This document shows positions 10,451-18,976 of a DNA stretch of 64,000 bases, one piece after another (within the stretch, counting starts at the first letter, position 1; each line of letters opens with the position of its first letter). The notes beneath the pieces were generated by a model, which saw only the letters and a list, made by a program, of their open reading frames with translations, made no database searches and was not told the origin of the DNA. Source of the DNA: Streptomyces sp. ISL-87 (GTDB lineage: Bacteria; Actinomycetota; Actinomycetes; Streptomycetales; Streptomycetaceae). The position numbers were made by a program, and so were the translations under genes. Where the stretch lies: contig NZ_JAGGOY010000015.1 of NCBI RefSeq assembly GCF_018614095.1, forward strand, positions 1-64,000, read 5' to 3'.

Positions 10451-10489
10451 CGGGGCCCGGCAGCGGTAGAGACCGCTTCCCGGACCCCG
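10451..10489 (-). terminator. Large intercistronic hairpin after bmpA
   Basis: Long, slightly imperfect stem: CGGGGCCCGGCAGCGGT (10451-10467) pairs with ACCGCTTCCCGGACCCCG (10472-10489) around a 4-base loop, about 30 bases past the bmpA stop. Hairpins here in binding-protein operons commonly stabilise or partly terminate the transcript so that the lipoprotein is made in excess over the membrane parts. Confidence 0.7.
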
Positions 10490-10519
10490 GAGACCACTTA
10501 CTGCACGTCAGACCATGCC

Positions 10520-11581
10520 TTACGGCGCGGTCTTGACCGTGATCTTCTTCGCGATGATGTCGGCCTTCGCCTTCTCCACGGCGGCGATCAGCTCGGCCAT
10601 CTTCTTGTACTCCGGGTTGGAGTCGGCCAGGCCGACGCCGTTCGCGTCCAGGCCGTAGCGGATCTCACCGGTGGCCGGCTTGCCGTCCTGGACCGACTTG
10701 ATCTCGTTGAAGACGGCCGCGGAGACATCCTTGGTGACCGAGGTCAGGATGTGCTCCTTGTACTTCGACAGGCCGGCCTGGTTGTACTGGTCGGAGTCGA
10801 CACCGATGGCCCACTTGCCCTTGGCGGCGGTGGCCTCGATGGCACCGGAGCCCGCGAGACCGGCGGCGGCGTAGACCACGTCGGCGCCACCGTCGAGCTG
10901 GCCCTGGGCGGCGGCCTTGCCGAGGTCGGGCTTGGAGAAGCCGTCGAAGTTCGGCGGCTGGGTCAGGTACTGGGAGAGCACCTTGGCGTTCGGGTTGGTG
11001 TCCTTGACGCCCTGGGTGAAGCCCGCCTCGAACTTCTTGATCAGCGGAACCTCGACACCGCCGATGAAGCCGACCGTGCCGGTCTTGGAGGCCTTGGCGG
11101 CGGCGACGCCGGCCAGGTAGGAGCCCTGCTCCTCGTTGAAGACGAGGTTGGCGATGTTCGGGCCGGTGACCGAGGTGTCGTCGATGATGCCGAACGTGGT
11201 GTTCGGGAACTTCGGCGCGACCTTCTTGATGGCCGGGGCGTAGGAGAAGCCGACGCCGATGACCGGGTTGTTGCCCTTACGGGCCAGCTCGGTGAGGCGC
11301 TGGACCTTGTCGGCCTCGCCCTCGCCCTCGGTGGGCTCCGCCTCGCTGCCCTTGACGCCGAGTTCCTTCTCGGCCTTCTGCAGACCGGCGTAGGCGGCGT
11401 CGTTGAACGACTGGTCGCCGCGGCCGCCGATGTCGTACGCGATGGCGACGCTGGCTGCCTTGGTGCCGGCGGAGGCGGTAGATCCGGTGTCCGACGACTT
11501 CTTACCGCCACAGGCGGTGGCCGAGAGGGCCAGCGCAGCGGACGCGATGCCCACGGTGGCGATCCTGGTGATCCGGCGCAA
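10520..11581 (-). CDS. BmpA/PnrA-type nucleoside-binding lipoprotein
   Basis: Substrate-binding lipoprotein of 353 residues for the nucleoside ABC importer. It has a signal peptide with lipobox LSATAC (Cys24), then a periplasmic-binding-protein fold with AYDIGGRGDQSFNDAAYAGL, typical of the PnrA/BmpA family, and the later landmarks GVGFSYAPAIKKVA, FIGGVEVPLIKKFEAGF and GVDSDQYNQAG, which form the ligand pocket in this family. Translation appears to begin at a TTG codon (11581) with GAAGGAG seven bases upstream. It is the first gene of the operon, with an operator-like palindrome about 60 bases upstream. Purine nucleosides are the expected ligands by family; this is inference. Confidence 0.95.
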   Translation of the reverse strand: MRRITRIATVGIASAALALSATACGGKKSSDTGSTASAGTKAASVAIAYDIGGRGDQSFNDAAYAGLQKAEKELGVKGSEAEPTEGEGEADKVQRLTELARKGNNPVIGVGFSYAPAIKKVAPKFPNTTFGIIDDTSVTGPNIANLVFNEEQGSYLAGVAAAKASKTGTVGFIGGVEVPLIKKFEAGFTQGVKDTNPNAKVLSQYLTQPPNFDGFSKPDLGKAAAQGQLDGGADVVYAAAGLAGSGAIEATAAKGKWAIGVDSDQYNQAGLSKYKEHILTSVTKDVSAAVFNEIKSVQDGKPATGEIRYGLDANGVGLADSNPEYKKMAELIAAVEKAKADIIAKKITVKTAP

Positions 11582-11642
11582 GGGGAGGCTCCTTCAAAAC
11601 CTGACCGAAGCGCCACGACCGGCGCTGGTTTCGCGGCGATCG

Positions 11643-11654
11643 TAACGCGCGTAG
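11643..11654. promoter_or_regulatory. Operator-like palindrome before bmpA (site 3 of 3)
   Basis: TAACGCGCGTAG shares ten of twelve bases with CTACGCGCGTAG at 10382. It lies about 60 bases upstream of the bmpA start, an ordinary place for a repressor to overlap the operon promoter. See sites 1 and 2 at 5746 and 10382. Confidence 0.5.
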
Positions 11655-11733
11655 ATGTCAGTTAAAGGCCCGTTCATGAGTCGTTATCGGATCGTCGTGA
11701 ACCGGACAGTGACCGATCGGTAACTCCGCAAGG

Positions 11734-11762
11734 GTCCAGCCCTTGTGTACCAAGGGCTGGAC
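11734..11762 (-). terminator. Perfect hairpin terminator after the amidohydrolase gene
   Basis: Perfect 12-bp stem GTCCAGCCCTTG (11734-11745) / CAAGGGCTGGAC (11751-11762) with a 5-base loop TGTAC, about 40 bases past the amidohydrolase stop and upstream of the bmpA promoter. It separates the two transcription units. Confidence 0.85.
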
Positions 11763-11799
11763 ACCTCCGCCGGGAGGCCCGCCGATGTTGTACAGACTT

Positions 11800-13044
11800 T
11801 TACCCGGCCGGCCGGGAGCGGCGCCCGTCGAGCAGGACCGCGGCCGTGAAGAACTCCACTCCGACGGCGATCGCAGACTCGTCGACGTCGAAGTCGCCCC
11901 GGTGCAGGTCCCGCTTGGCGGTGTCGCCCGGCGTGCGGACGCCCAGGCGGGCCATGGCTCCCGGGACGTGCTCCAGGTACCAGGAGAAGTCCTCGCCGCC
12001 CAGGCTCTGCTCGGTGTCCTCGACCGACTCGGCGCCCTGCCTGGCCGCCATCGCCTCCCGGAGCAGTTCGGTGATCACCGGGTCGTTGACGACCGGTGGG
12101 ACCCCGCGCACGTAGGTGATCTCCGACTTGGCCCGGTGCATGGTGGCGATCTCGTCGATGGCCGCGTGGATCTGGTCGGGGGCCTCGTGCCAGGCGTTGA
12201 TGTCCAGGCACCGAACGGTTCCGGACAACTCCGCGTGCATCGGGATGACGTTGCAGGCGTGCCCGGCCTCGATCCGGCCCCAGGTGACCGACATGCCCGA
12301 GCGGGCGTCCATCCGGCGGGCCAGCACCGCCGGCACGTCGAGGGCGACCCTGGCGGCCGCCGTCACCAGGTCGGTGGTCAGGTGCGGCCGGGCGGTGTGG
12401 CCGCCGGGCCCGGCGAGGGTGATCTCCAGCCGGTCGCAGGCCGAGGTGATGGGCCCGGGCCGCAGGCCGATCTTCCCGGCGTCGACGCGCGGGTCGCAGT
12501 GCACGGCGATCATCTTGCCCACGCCGTCCAGGACCCCGGACTCGATCGCCTCGGTGGCGCCGCCCGGCAGCACCTCCTCGGCGGGCTGGAACAGCAGCCG
12601 CACGGGCCGGGGCAGCAGGCCCTCCCGGTCGAGTTCGGCGAGCACCAGGCCGGCGCCGAGGACGACCGCGGTGTGCACGTCGTGTCCGCAGGCGTGCGCG
12701 CGGTCGGGGAAGGTTGAGCGGTACGAGACGTGGGTCTTGGCGTCCGGGATGGGCAGGGCGTCGATGTCCGCGCGCAGGGCCAGCATCGGCCGGACCCCGT
12801 CCCACGTACCCACGTCACAGATCAGGCCGGTGCCGGACTTCAGCACACGTGGTCGCAGACCGGCTTTCTCCAGCCGGGCCTTGATCGCGGCCGTGGTGCG
12901 GAACTCCTGGTGTCCTAGCTCGGGGTGCATGTGCAAGTCCCGGCGGAAGGCGATCAGTTCGGCACGCAGGTGGTCCGGGAGCGTGCCGGGCAGCTCGGGC
13001 CGCGCGGGCTTGCCGGGCAGGGCGGTCTGGGACTCGCGGGACAT
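11800..13044 (-). CDS. M20D family amidohydrolase / N-acyl-amino-acid deacylase
   Basis: Zinc or manganese peptidase-fold enzyme of about 414 residues that cleaves an amide bond in N-acyl amino acids or similar compounds; the exact substrate is not visible. Metal and catalytic landmarks are HMHPELGHQEF near the N-terminus, HACGHDVHTAVVLGAG (metal ligands), FQPAEEVLPGGA (catalytic Glu pair) and SLGGEDFSWYL near the C-terminus. A lid domain occupies the middle (GPGGHTARPHLTTD). The ATG at 13044 was chosen; in-frame GTG at 13056 or a start at 13080 would add a few residues. It is monocistronic, between the glycopolymer cluster and its own terminator. Confidence 0.92.
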   Translation of the reverse strand: MSRESQTALPGKPARPELPGTLPDHLRAELIAFRRDLHMHPELGHQEFRTTAAIKARLEKAGLRPRVLKSGTGLICDVGTWDGVRPMLALRADIDALPIPDAKTHVSYRSTFPDRAHACGHDVHTAVVLGAGLVLAELDREGLLPRPVRLLFQPAEEVLPGGATEAIESGVLDGVGKMIAVHCDPRVDAGKIGLRPGPITSACDRLEITLAGPGGHTARPHLTTDLVTAAARVALDVPAVLARRMDARSGMSVTWGRIEAGHACNVIPMHAELSGTVRCLDINAWHEAPDQIHAAIDEIATMHRAKSEITYVRGVPPVVNDPVITELLREAMAARQGAESVEDTEQSLGGEDFSWYLEHVPGAMARLGVRTPGDTAKRDLHRGDFDVDESAIAVGVEFFTAAVLLDGRRSRPAG

Positions 13045-13180
13045 CAACTGGTTCACCCGTTGAAGGGTAGGCGCACCCACCCGTCAACTGGCCGGAGATC
13101 ACGAAAAGTTCATGCCGTTAGGGGAAAGAAACCCGACTCCGGGCGCATGACTGGGTACGCCCGGGGGTAAACTCGCCCGC

Positions 13181-14344
13181 TCATCCGGCGGCGGGAGCCG
13201 CCTGGGCGGGGAGTCTGCGCACATCACGGGCGGTGTCGGTGACTCCGGCCAGGAAAGTGCGGGCTCGCGGCGAGGCGGTGCCGGTGAGCCAGGTGGGGTC
13301 GATGTCGCATACGGCGACCGTCACTCCGGTGCCGGTCAGCGCATACGGCAGGGTGTGTACCACCGTAGACGGAAAGCTGACGATCGTACGGCCGACCGGG
13401 CCGCGACGGGCGATCAGCTCCAGCGGCAGGTCCGGGCGTACGATCTCCAGCCCGGTCGCCTCGCTCAGCGTACGGAGCTTCTCCGGGGACTCCCGCCGGT
13501 GGGCGAAGTAGCGGGTGGCGCCGTGGGTCCGGGTCAGGGTGCGCACCGCTTCGAGATAGCGGGCCGGGTCCACCACGCCGGTTTCCACGAGGGAGGTGCC
13601 GACCAGGTCGGTGCCCTTGGTCAGGCGGGGCGGGCCGAACCGGGCGCGGGTCCAGGCGAAGTCGTTGACCCGCAGGGTCATTCCGCCGTGGACGGTGACG
13701 GGCATGGAGCTGAACACCTCGACCCGCCGGCCGCCGCCGGCCGCCGGGGTGAAGCGGCGCCGGGCGTTCGCCGAGACCGGCGCGTACACGAGTTCGCGTA
13801 CCCGGCCGGGGAGCCCGCCTCCGCCGACCCGGTGCCAGCGCACGAGGCGCACGCCGCGGGCGGTCTGGGCGATGAACTCCATGGTGGCGGTGCCGTCGTC
13901 GACCACCACGAGCTCCTCGGCCCGTACGAGGGTGAGCAGCAGCTGTACGTACCGGGAGAACGGGTCCCCCACGACCACCCGCCGCGCCGCCCGCACATCG
14001 CGGCCGAGCGCGGCGAGCGCCTTCAGCGGCGCGAACCGGCCGCCGCGCGCCTCCTGCCAGAGGACCTGGTGCCCCTCGTCCCGGGCCAGCACCGCCATGC
14101 GGCGCAGCTGGCCCCGGGACATGGGGTCCACGGGCGGCAGTACGACGATCCGCACCCCGGACTCCTCGCCGGCCCCGCCGGAGTCCCGTCCGCCCGCTGC
14201 GCGCCGGGCCGGCTGGCTCGGTACGCCGCTGAGCAGCGGGGCTTCGCCCGCCGGCGAGGTTCTCTCGGCATGCGCCCACTCCAGCACGTTGAGGAGCTGG
14301 ACCGGGCTCTCGACGAAAGCCAGGGTGGAGGCTGAAGGGGTCAC
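13181..14344 (-). CDS. Polysialyltransferase-like glycosyltransferase (unnamed)
   Basis: Protein of about 387 residues, probably annotated hypothetical in relatives. It shows the same sparse landmarks as bacterial polysialyltransferases: an acidic DDG triplet after a strand (LVVVDDGTATMEF, about residues 149-151), a His motif where HP is usual (RYFAHRRESPEKL, here HR), and a Ser-rich nucleotide-side motif (IVSFPSTVVHTLP). The N-terminus (LAFVESPVQLLNVLEWA) is typical of this GT-B group. It is the last gene of a leftward block with neuB and neuA, so a CMP-Kdn or CMP-sialate donor is the natural guess. GTG 14344 follows GAGGAG; GTG 14347 is the alternative. Confidence 0.72.
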   Translation of the reverse strand: MTPSASTLAFVESPVQLLNVLEWAHAERTSPAGEAPLLSGVPSQPARRAAGGRDSGGAGEESGVRIVVLPPVDPMSRGQLRRMAVLARDEGHQVLWQEARGGRFAPLKALAALGRDVRAARRVVVGDPFSRYVQLLLTLVRAEELVVVDDGTATMEFIAQTARGVRLVRWHRVGGGGLPGRVRELVYAPVSANARRRFTPAAGGGRRVEVFSSMPVTVHGGMTLRVNDFAWTRARFGPPRLTKGTDLVGTSLVETGVVDPARYLEAVRTLTRTHGATRYFAHRRESPEKLRTLSEATGLEIVRPDLPLELIARRGPVGRTIVSFPSTVVHTLPYALTGTGVTVAVCDIDPTWLTGTASPRARTFLAGVTDTARDVRRLPAQAAPAAG

Positions 14345-14404
14345 CACGTACTCCTCGTCAGGGGCGGGGCGGAGCTTCGTACAGCCGGAGCGGGGAGCGG
14401 GCGA

Positions 14405-15319
14405 TCAGACGGAGGCCAGGTCGCCCTGGACGCGGCGGAGCTTCTTCATCGGGCCGAGCTCGGACTCGTAGACCTTCTTGACGCCGTCACCGAGGGCGGT
14501 CTCGATGGTGCGGATGTCGCGGACCAGGCGGGTCAGGCCGCCCGGCTCGACGGAGGCGGCCTGGTCGGAGCCCCACATCGCGCGGTCGAGGGTGATGTGG
14601 CGCTCGACGAAGGTGGCGCCGAGGGCGACGGCGGCCAGGGTGGTCTGCAGGCCCGTCTCGTGGCCCGAGTAGCCGATCGGGACGTTGGGGTACTCGTCGC
14701 GCAGGCTGTTGATCACCCGCAGGTTGAGCTCCTCGGCCTTGGCCGGGTAGGTCGAAGTGGCGTGGCAGAGCAGGATGTTGTCGCTGCCGAGCACCTCCAC
14801 CGCGTGGCGGATCTGCTTCTGGGTGGACATGCCGGTGGAGAGGATGACCGTGCGGCCGGTGGCGCGCAGGGCGCGCAGCAGCTCGTCGTCGGTGAGGGAG
14901 GCGGAGGCCACCTTGTGGGCGGGGACGTCGAACTTCTCCAGGAAGGCGACGGCCTCGGTGTCCCACGGGGAGGCGAACCAGTCGATGCCGCGCTTGGCGC
15001 AGTGCTCGTCGATGGCGCGGTACTCGTCCTCGCCGAACTCCACGCGGTGGCGGTAGTCGATGTAGGTCATCCGGCCCCAGGGGGTGTCGCGCTCGATGTC
15101 CCACTGGTCACGCGGGGTGCAGATCTCCGGGGTGCGCTTCTGGAACTTCACGGCGTCGCAGCCGGCCTCGGCGGCGGCGTCGATGAGGGCGAGGGCGTTC
15201 TCCAGCTCGCCGTTGTGGTTGATGCCGATCTCGCCGACGACGTAGACGGGGTGGCCGGGGCCGGCGATGCGCGAGCCGAAGGTGCGCAGGCGGGAGTTGG
15301 CGTTGGCGTTGGCGGTCAT
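14405..15319 (-). CDS. NeuB-like nonulosonate (Kdn/sialate) synthase, no SAF domain
   Basis: Condenses phosphoenolpyruvate with a hexose or hexosamine to make a nine-carbon sugar acid; 304 residues. The NeuB TIM barrel is well conserved: GEIGINHNGELENALALIDA, AGCDAVKFQKRTPE, FASPWDTEAVAFLEKFDVP, ILSTGMSTQKQI, CHATSTYPAK, IGYSGHETGLQ and VERHITLDRAMWGSDQAAS. The roughly 60-residue C-terminal antifreeze-like (SAF) domain of ordinary sialic-acid synthases is absent; the protein ends soon after the barrel. From memory, S. coelicolor has an equivalent cluster making a Kdn-containing teichulosonic acid wall polymer. Its start overlaps the synthetase stop by four bases. Confidence 0.93.
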   Translation of the reverse strand: MTANANANSRLRTFGSRIAGPGHPVYVVGEIGINHNGELENALALIDAAAEAGCDAVKFQKRTPEICTPRDQWDIERDTPWGRMTYIDYRHRVEFGEDEYRAIDEHCAKRGIDWFASPWDTEAVAFLEKFDVPAHKVASASLTDDELLRALRATGRTVILSTGMSTQKQIRHAVEVLGSDNILLCHATSTYPAKAEELNLRVINSLRDEYPNVPIGYSGHETGLQTTLAAVALGATFVERHITLDRAMWGSDQAASVEPGGLTRLVRDIRTIETALGDGVKKVYESELGPMKKLRRVQGDLASV

Positions 15320-16491
15320 GGCAGCTGATTTCCTTCGGTGCGAGGTTGCGGGGGTGTGAGCGTCGGGCCGGTTCGGGGGGTCGGCCGGGTGTCCGGCCGT
15401 GAGTCCGGCTTCGGGTCCGGCTGCGTGCCGGGCCGTACGTTGAACAGGGGCGCGAGGAGACGGGCGCGGGCCAGGTCGTGCGGGTCGTCGATCTCCAGCA
15501 CGCGCGCCGGGTCGGTCGCGACGGGCAGGGTGCGCCCGAAGAACCGGTGGCGGGCGGTGCGGAAGCCGTCGGCGGCCATGGCGTAGGCGGCGCCGGTCTC
15601 CAGCAGGTCTTGTGGGCGGTCCTGGCGGCGCGGGCGGACGGCCTTGTCGTGGTTGACGCCGTGTCCGGCGCCGTCGCCCTCGCCCTCCCGCCACAAGAAG
15701 CCGTGGAAGGGGGCGACCGTCAGGGCCGAGTCGGCGGCGCCGGCCGCGACGGCGGCGGCGACCGATTCGACGTCGGAGGGGGTCAGGAAGGGGCTGGTGC
15801 ACTGGACGAGGAGGACCACGTCCACGCCGACCGAGTGCAGTTCCTCGAAGGCGTCCAGCGTGTGCAGGACGGCGGCTTCGCTGCTCGCGGTGTCCCCGGA
15901 GATCGCGGCGGGGCGACGGATCACGTCCGCCCCGGCCGCCTCGGCCGCGTCCGCGATCGCCTGGGAGTCGGTGGAGACCACCACGTCGGTGACGGTCGGC
16001 GCCGCGAGGCAGGCCTGTACGGCGCGGGCGACGAGCGGGATCCCGGCGACCTCGGCCAGGTTCTTGCCGGGCACGCCCTTGGATCCTCCGCGGGCGGGGA
16101 TGACGGCGAGGACCCGGGGGGCCTGGCCGGCGGGGTTCTGCCCGGCGGAGGCCTGACCGGCGGGCGCCTGTTCGGCGGGGGCCTGTTCGGCGGGGGCCTG
16201 GCCGACGGGCGCCTGGCCGGCGGGCGCCTGGCCGACGGGCGCCTGGCCCACGGGCGCCTGACCGGCGGGCGCCTGACCGACGGGCGCCTGACCGACGGGC
16301 GCCTGACCGGCGGAGGCCTGACCGGCGGGCGCCTGACCGGCGGAGGCCTGACCGGCGGAGGCCTGACCGGCGGGGGCCTCGGAGTGCGACGGTCCGGTGG
16401 GCGCCTGGCCAGGGAGCGCCTGGCCGGTAAGCGCCTGTTCGGCGTCGGCGGCGCGGAGTTCACGGGCGGGCCCGTCGGTGCGGCGGCTCAC
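15316..16491 (-). CDS. CMP-Kdn/sialate cytidylyltransferase with pentapeptide-repeat N-terminus
   Basis: Activates the nonulosonate as its CMP sugar; 391 residues. The catalytic domain starts near residue 126 with VLAVIPARGGSKGVPGKNL, the CTP-binding signature of NeuA/KpsF-type enzymes, followed by VVVSTDSQAIADAA, RPAAISGDTASSEAAVLHTL and LLVQCTSPFLTPSDV. Residues about 20-125 are instead some twenty copies of A-P/S-A/V-G-Q, a low-complexity arm absent from ordinary NeuA proteins (about 230 residues). The C-terminus is another Pro/Thr/Arg-rich tail. GTG 16491 overlaps the stop of the upstream gene (GTGA), which argues that the repeat arm is really translated. A start after the repeats would lose coupling. 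Confidence 0.88.
   Translation of the reverse strand: MSRRTDGPARELRAADAEQALTGQALPGQAPTGPSHSEAPAGQASAGQASAGQAPAGQASAGQAPVGQAPVGQAPAGQAPVGQAPVGQAPAGQAPVGQAPAEQAPAEQAPAGQASAGQNPAGQAPRVLAVIPARGGSKGVPGKNLAEVAGIPLVARAVQACLAAPTVTDVVVSTDSQAIADAAEAAGADVIRRPAAISGDTASSEAAVLHTLDAFEELHSVGVDVVLLVQCTSPFLTPSDVESVAAAVAAGAADSALTVAPFHGFLWREGEGDGAGHGVNHDKAVRPRRQDRPQDLLETGAAYAMAADGFRTARHRFFGRTLPVATDPARVLEIDDPHDLARARLLAPLFNVRPGTQPDPKPDSRPDTRPTPRTGPTLTPPQPRTEGNQLP
16117..16434 (-). repeat. 15-bp in-frame minisatellite inside the CMP-synthetase gene
   Basis: About twenty tandem 15-bp units encode the pentapeptide A-[PS]-[AV]-[GE]-Q on the minus strand. Seventeen consecutive units are uninterrupted (residues about 39-123), with three diverged units before them. 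Because the unit is a multiple of three, copy-number change keeps the frame. Sub-patterns (PV-PV-PA repeated) suggest expansion by blocks of several units. Confidence 0.95.
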
Positions 16492-17825
16492 AGCTCTCCC
16501 ATTCGGCGGATCAGCGGGGCCACGCGCTGGACCCCGTGTCGGTACAGCCCGCGGGCGGCGTCCCGCAGGTGCGAGCGGAGCCGGCGGCGCAGCCGCGATT
16601 CCCCCGCGCCCTCCCGGAGGGTGCCGGGCAGTGGGGTGCCGTCCGGGGCCAGGTGGTGGCGGGCGAGGATCCCGGGCAGGTACCTGGGTGCGATGGTGAG
16701 CGTGTAGTACGGTGCCACGGGCGGGAGTTGGGGCCGCTCCAGTAGCTGCGCGAGCTTCGCCCGGGCTCCGGCGAAGGCGTCCTCGGCGCCGGTGACACCC
16801 TGCGCGGCCAGCCATCGCGGGTCGCCCTGCGGCAGCAGCCCGGCGTCCAGCTCGTCCCACGAGGCGAGGCAGCCCGAGCCGAGAAAATGGTGGTTGCCGA
16901 GCGCCTCGCGGATGCCGAGGTCGGTCAGCACCGCCGTCGGGATCCCCCGGTGCAGGGACTCCAGCGCGGCCGTCGACGACACGGTGACCAGCAGGTCGGT
17001 GCCGTCCAGCACCTCGCCCATGTTCCCGTACGCGAGGCGGCAGTTGGCGGGCAGTCCGCCGGGGATCCGCTCCGCGAGGCGCTGGTACGGCTGCTCCTCC
17101 AGGTGCGTGGTGTGCTCCCCGGGCCGGCTGCGCAGTTTGACCAGGACCTCCCGGTCCGGGTGGCGCCGGGCGTGCCCGGCCGCCCGCTCCAGCAGGTACG
17201 CGCGGTCCGCGCGGCTCTCGGGCACGGAGGGCTGTACGGCGAAGACCACCGTGTGGGCCCGGCTCCCGGCCGGCTCGTACGGCGCACCGTCGAGGAAGGG
17301 CAGCGCGGTCTCGGTGACGGCGCCCGCGTCGGCGCCCACTCCCTCGTACACGCCGCGGAAACGCTCCGCGTCGTGGCGGGAGTTGGCGAGGACGAGGTCG
17401 GCGCCGTGCCGCAGCAGCAGACCGTCCGCGAGCTTCTCGTATACGACCCCCACGTACCCGGTGACGAGCACGGGGCGCTCGGCCGGGTCGGGCCACAGGG
17501 CGCGGACCCCGTGCAGGACGGCCTGGACGGCCCCGCCGACGAGGGCGAGGACGACCACGTCGAACTGCTCGCGCTCGATGTCCGCGAGGAACTCCGCGCA
17601 GGTCACCTCGGTGAGCCGGTCGGCCTGGACACCCACCTCGCCGAGCTGGCGCGTGGTGGGGGTGGCCCGGCCGCGCAGCAGGTATCCGGTGAGCCGGTTT
17701 TCAGGGGCGAGACGGCGGGCGGTGAGGGCGCCCCATTTCCATCGCGTATCCGAATCCGCGAGTACGGCGACGCGAAGGGAAGTCCGAGGGGCGGAAGGCG
17801 AAGCTGATCGATTGCTGGCTGGCAC
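16488..17825 (-). CDS. DUF6716-type putative glycosyltransferase
   Basis: Protein of about 445 residues with a GT-B-like layout. The N-terminal half begins LRVAVLADSDTRWKWGAL and includes VVVLALVGGAVQAVLHGV and VLVTGYVGVVYEKL. The C-terminal half has VFAVQPSVPESRADRAYLL, VLVKLRSRPGEHTTH, DLLVTVSSTAALESL and GIPTAVLTDLGIREALGNH, the last two resembling the nucleotide-sugar side of sialyltransferase-like enzymes. I recognise the family as the Streptomyces putative glycosyltransferases of DUF6716. It is first in the leftward neuA-neuB block and overlaps neuA by four bases. The start is uncertain: GTG 17825 is given, TTG 17864 is possible. Confidence 0.8.
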   Translation of the reverse strand: MPASNRSASPSAPRTSLRVAVLADSDTRWKWGALTARRLAPENRLTGYLLRGRATPTTRQLGEVGVQADRLTEVTCAEFLADIEREQFDVVVLALVGGAVQAVLHGVRALWPDPAERPVLVTGYVGVVYEKLADGLLLRHGADLVLANSRHDAERFRGVYEGVGADAGAVTETALPFLDGAPYEPAGSRAHTVVFAVQPSVPESRADRAYLLERAAGHARRHPDREVLVKLRSRPGEHTTHLEEQPYQRLAERIPGGLPANCRLAYGNMGEVLDGTDLLVTVSSTAALESLHRGIPTAVLTDLGIREALGNHHFLGSGCLASWDELDAGLLPQGDPRWLAAQGVTGAEDAFAGARAKLAQLLERPQLPPVAPYYTLTIAPRYLPGILARHHLAPDGTPLPGTLREGAGESRLRRRLRSHLRDAARGLYRHGVQRVAPLIRRMGEL

Positions 17826-17965
17826 GTGGCAGAAGCTATTCCGCAAATTCGCTGATCGGCCCAACGGTTGTACAACAGCTGGTTAACAGCCCGACTACGA
17901 AATGCGAATCCGCACTGATTAACTCGCCCGCCCCGCTTCGTTCACATGGAATATGCATTCGGGCC

Positions 17966-18976
17966 ATGGTGAATGCCGGACAACGCCTTAACGTCTCGCA
18001 GGTGTTCAAGCTCTCTGTTGTCGTGCCGTTCTACAACGTGCAGACATATGCACCGGATGCCCTGAAAAGTCTCGAACTCAACGCTCGGGACGACTTCGAG
18101 TTCCTGCTCGTCGACGACCGCTCGACGGACGGGACTCCCGAACTGCTGGAACGGGCGGCGCGGGACCTGCCCGGCGCGGTGCACCTCCGCCACGACCAGA
18201 ACGGCGGCCTGGCCACCGCCCGCAATACCGGTCTGGACGCGGCCCGGGGCGAGTACATCGCCTTCATGGACGGCGACGACTGGCTGGCACCGGGCCACCT
18301 GGCCCGGATGGTGGCCGCCATTGAGGCCCTGAACTGCGATTTCATTCGCAACGACCATGTCAAGGTCACCGGCCGGGCCCGCTCCGTGCAGCGCGTCCCC
18401 TACGGCGCGCACGGGGTCGTCTCCGATCCGCGCTCCGGAATCCTGCCCGCCGACCGGGCCACCTCGGTCGACTACCCGTACGCCTGGGCCGGCATGTACC
18501 ACCGGCGGCTGCTGGACCGCGGGCTGCTGCACTTCACCGACGGGCTGCGGACAGCGGAGGACCGGCCCTGGATCTGGCGGCTGCACCGCGAGGCGACGTC
18601 CTTCGCGGCAGTCGGTATGCCCGGAATCTTCTACCGTCGAGGGGTTTCGACCTCGCTGACGCAAATCGGCGACGAGCGCCAGCTCGATTTCATGCGCGCA
18701 TTTGACCAGGTGCTGTCGGAAACGGCTGCGGACCGGGAATCCGATCTTCTGCTCCCGAAAGCCGTACGAACATATTGTGCAATCATCGCGCACCACAACG
18801 GGTCCCTTGAAAGGTTCGAACCGGCCGTGGCCAAGAAACTCCGTTCCATGAGCGCGGCCGCGCTCGGCCGCATGCCCCAGGATGTGCTGGACCGGGCCCT
18901 GGCCTCGATGGATGCCGACCGCTGCGCCCTGCTGCGAAGGCTCCGCCGCCGCACCCCGTCGGGAGCGGCAGCGTGA
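17966..18976 (+). CDS. Family 2 glycosyltransferase
   Basis: GT-A inverting glycosyltransferase of 336 residues. Donor-site motifs are in order: LSVVVPFYNVQTY (residues about 16-28), VDDRSTDGTPELL, GGLATARNTGLDAARGEYIAFMDGDDWL with the DxD metal motif near 101-105. It diverges from the neuA-neuB block across a 140-base AT-richer spacer and begins the rightward half of the cluster; its stop overlaps the next gene (GTGA). Codon use in the first 30 and last 60 codons is visibly less GC-biased than in flanking genes, a mild hint of acquisition. It probably adds a sugar to the wall polymer or its linkage unit. Confidence 0.93.
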   Translation: MVNAGQRLNVSQVFKLSVVVPFYNVQTYAPDALKSLELNARDDFEFLLVDDRSTDGTPELLERAARDLPGAVHLRHDQNGGLATARNTGLDAARGEYIAFMDGDDWLAPGHLARMVAAIEALNCDFIRNDHVKVTGRARSVQRVPYGAHGVVSDPRSGILPADRATSVDYPYAWAGMYHRRLLDRGLLHFTDGLRTAEDRPWIWRLHREATSFAAVGMPGIFYRRGVSTSLTQIGDERQLDFMRAFDQVLSETAADRESDLLLPKAVRTYCAIIAHHNGSLERFEPAVAKKLRSMSAAALGRMPQDVLDRALASMDADRCALLRRLRRRTPSGAAA

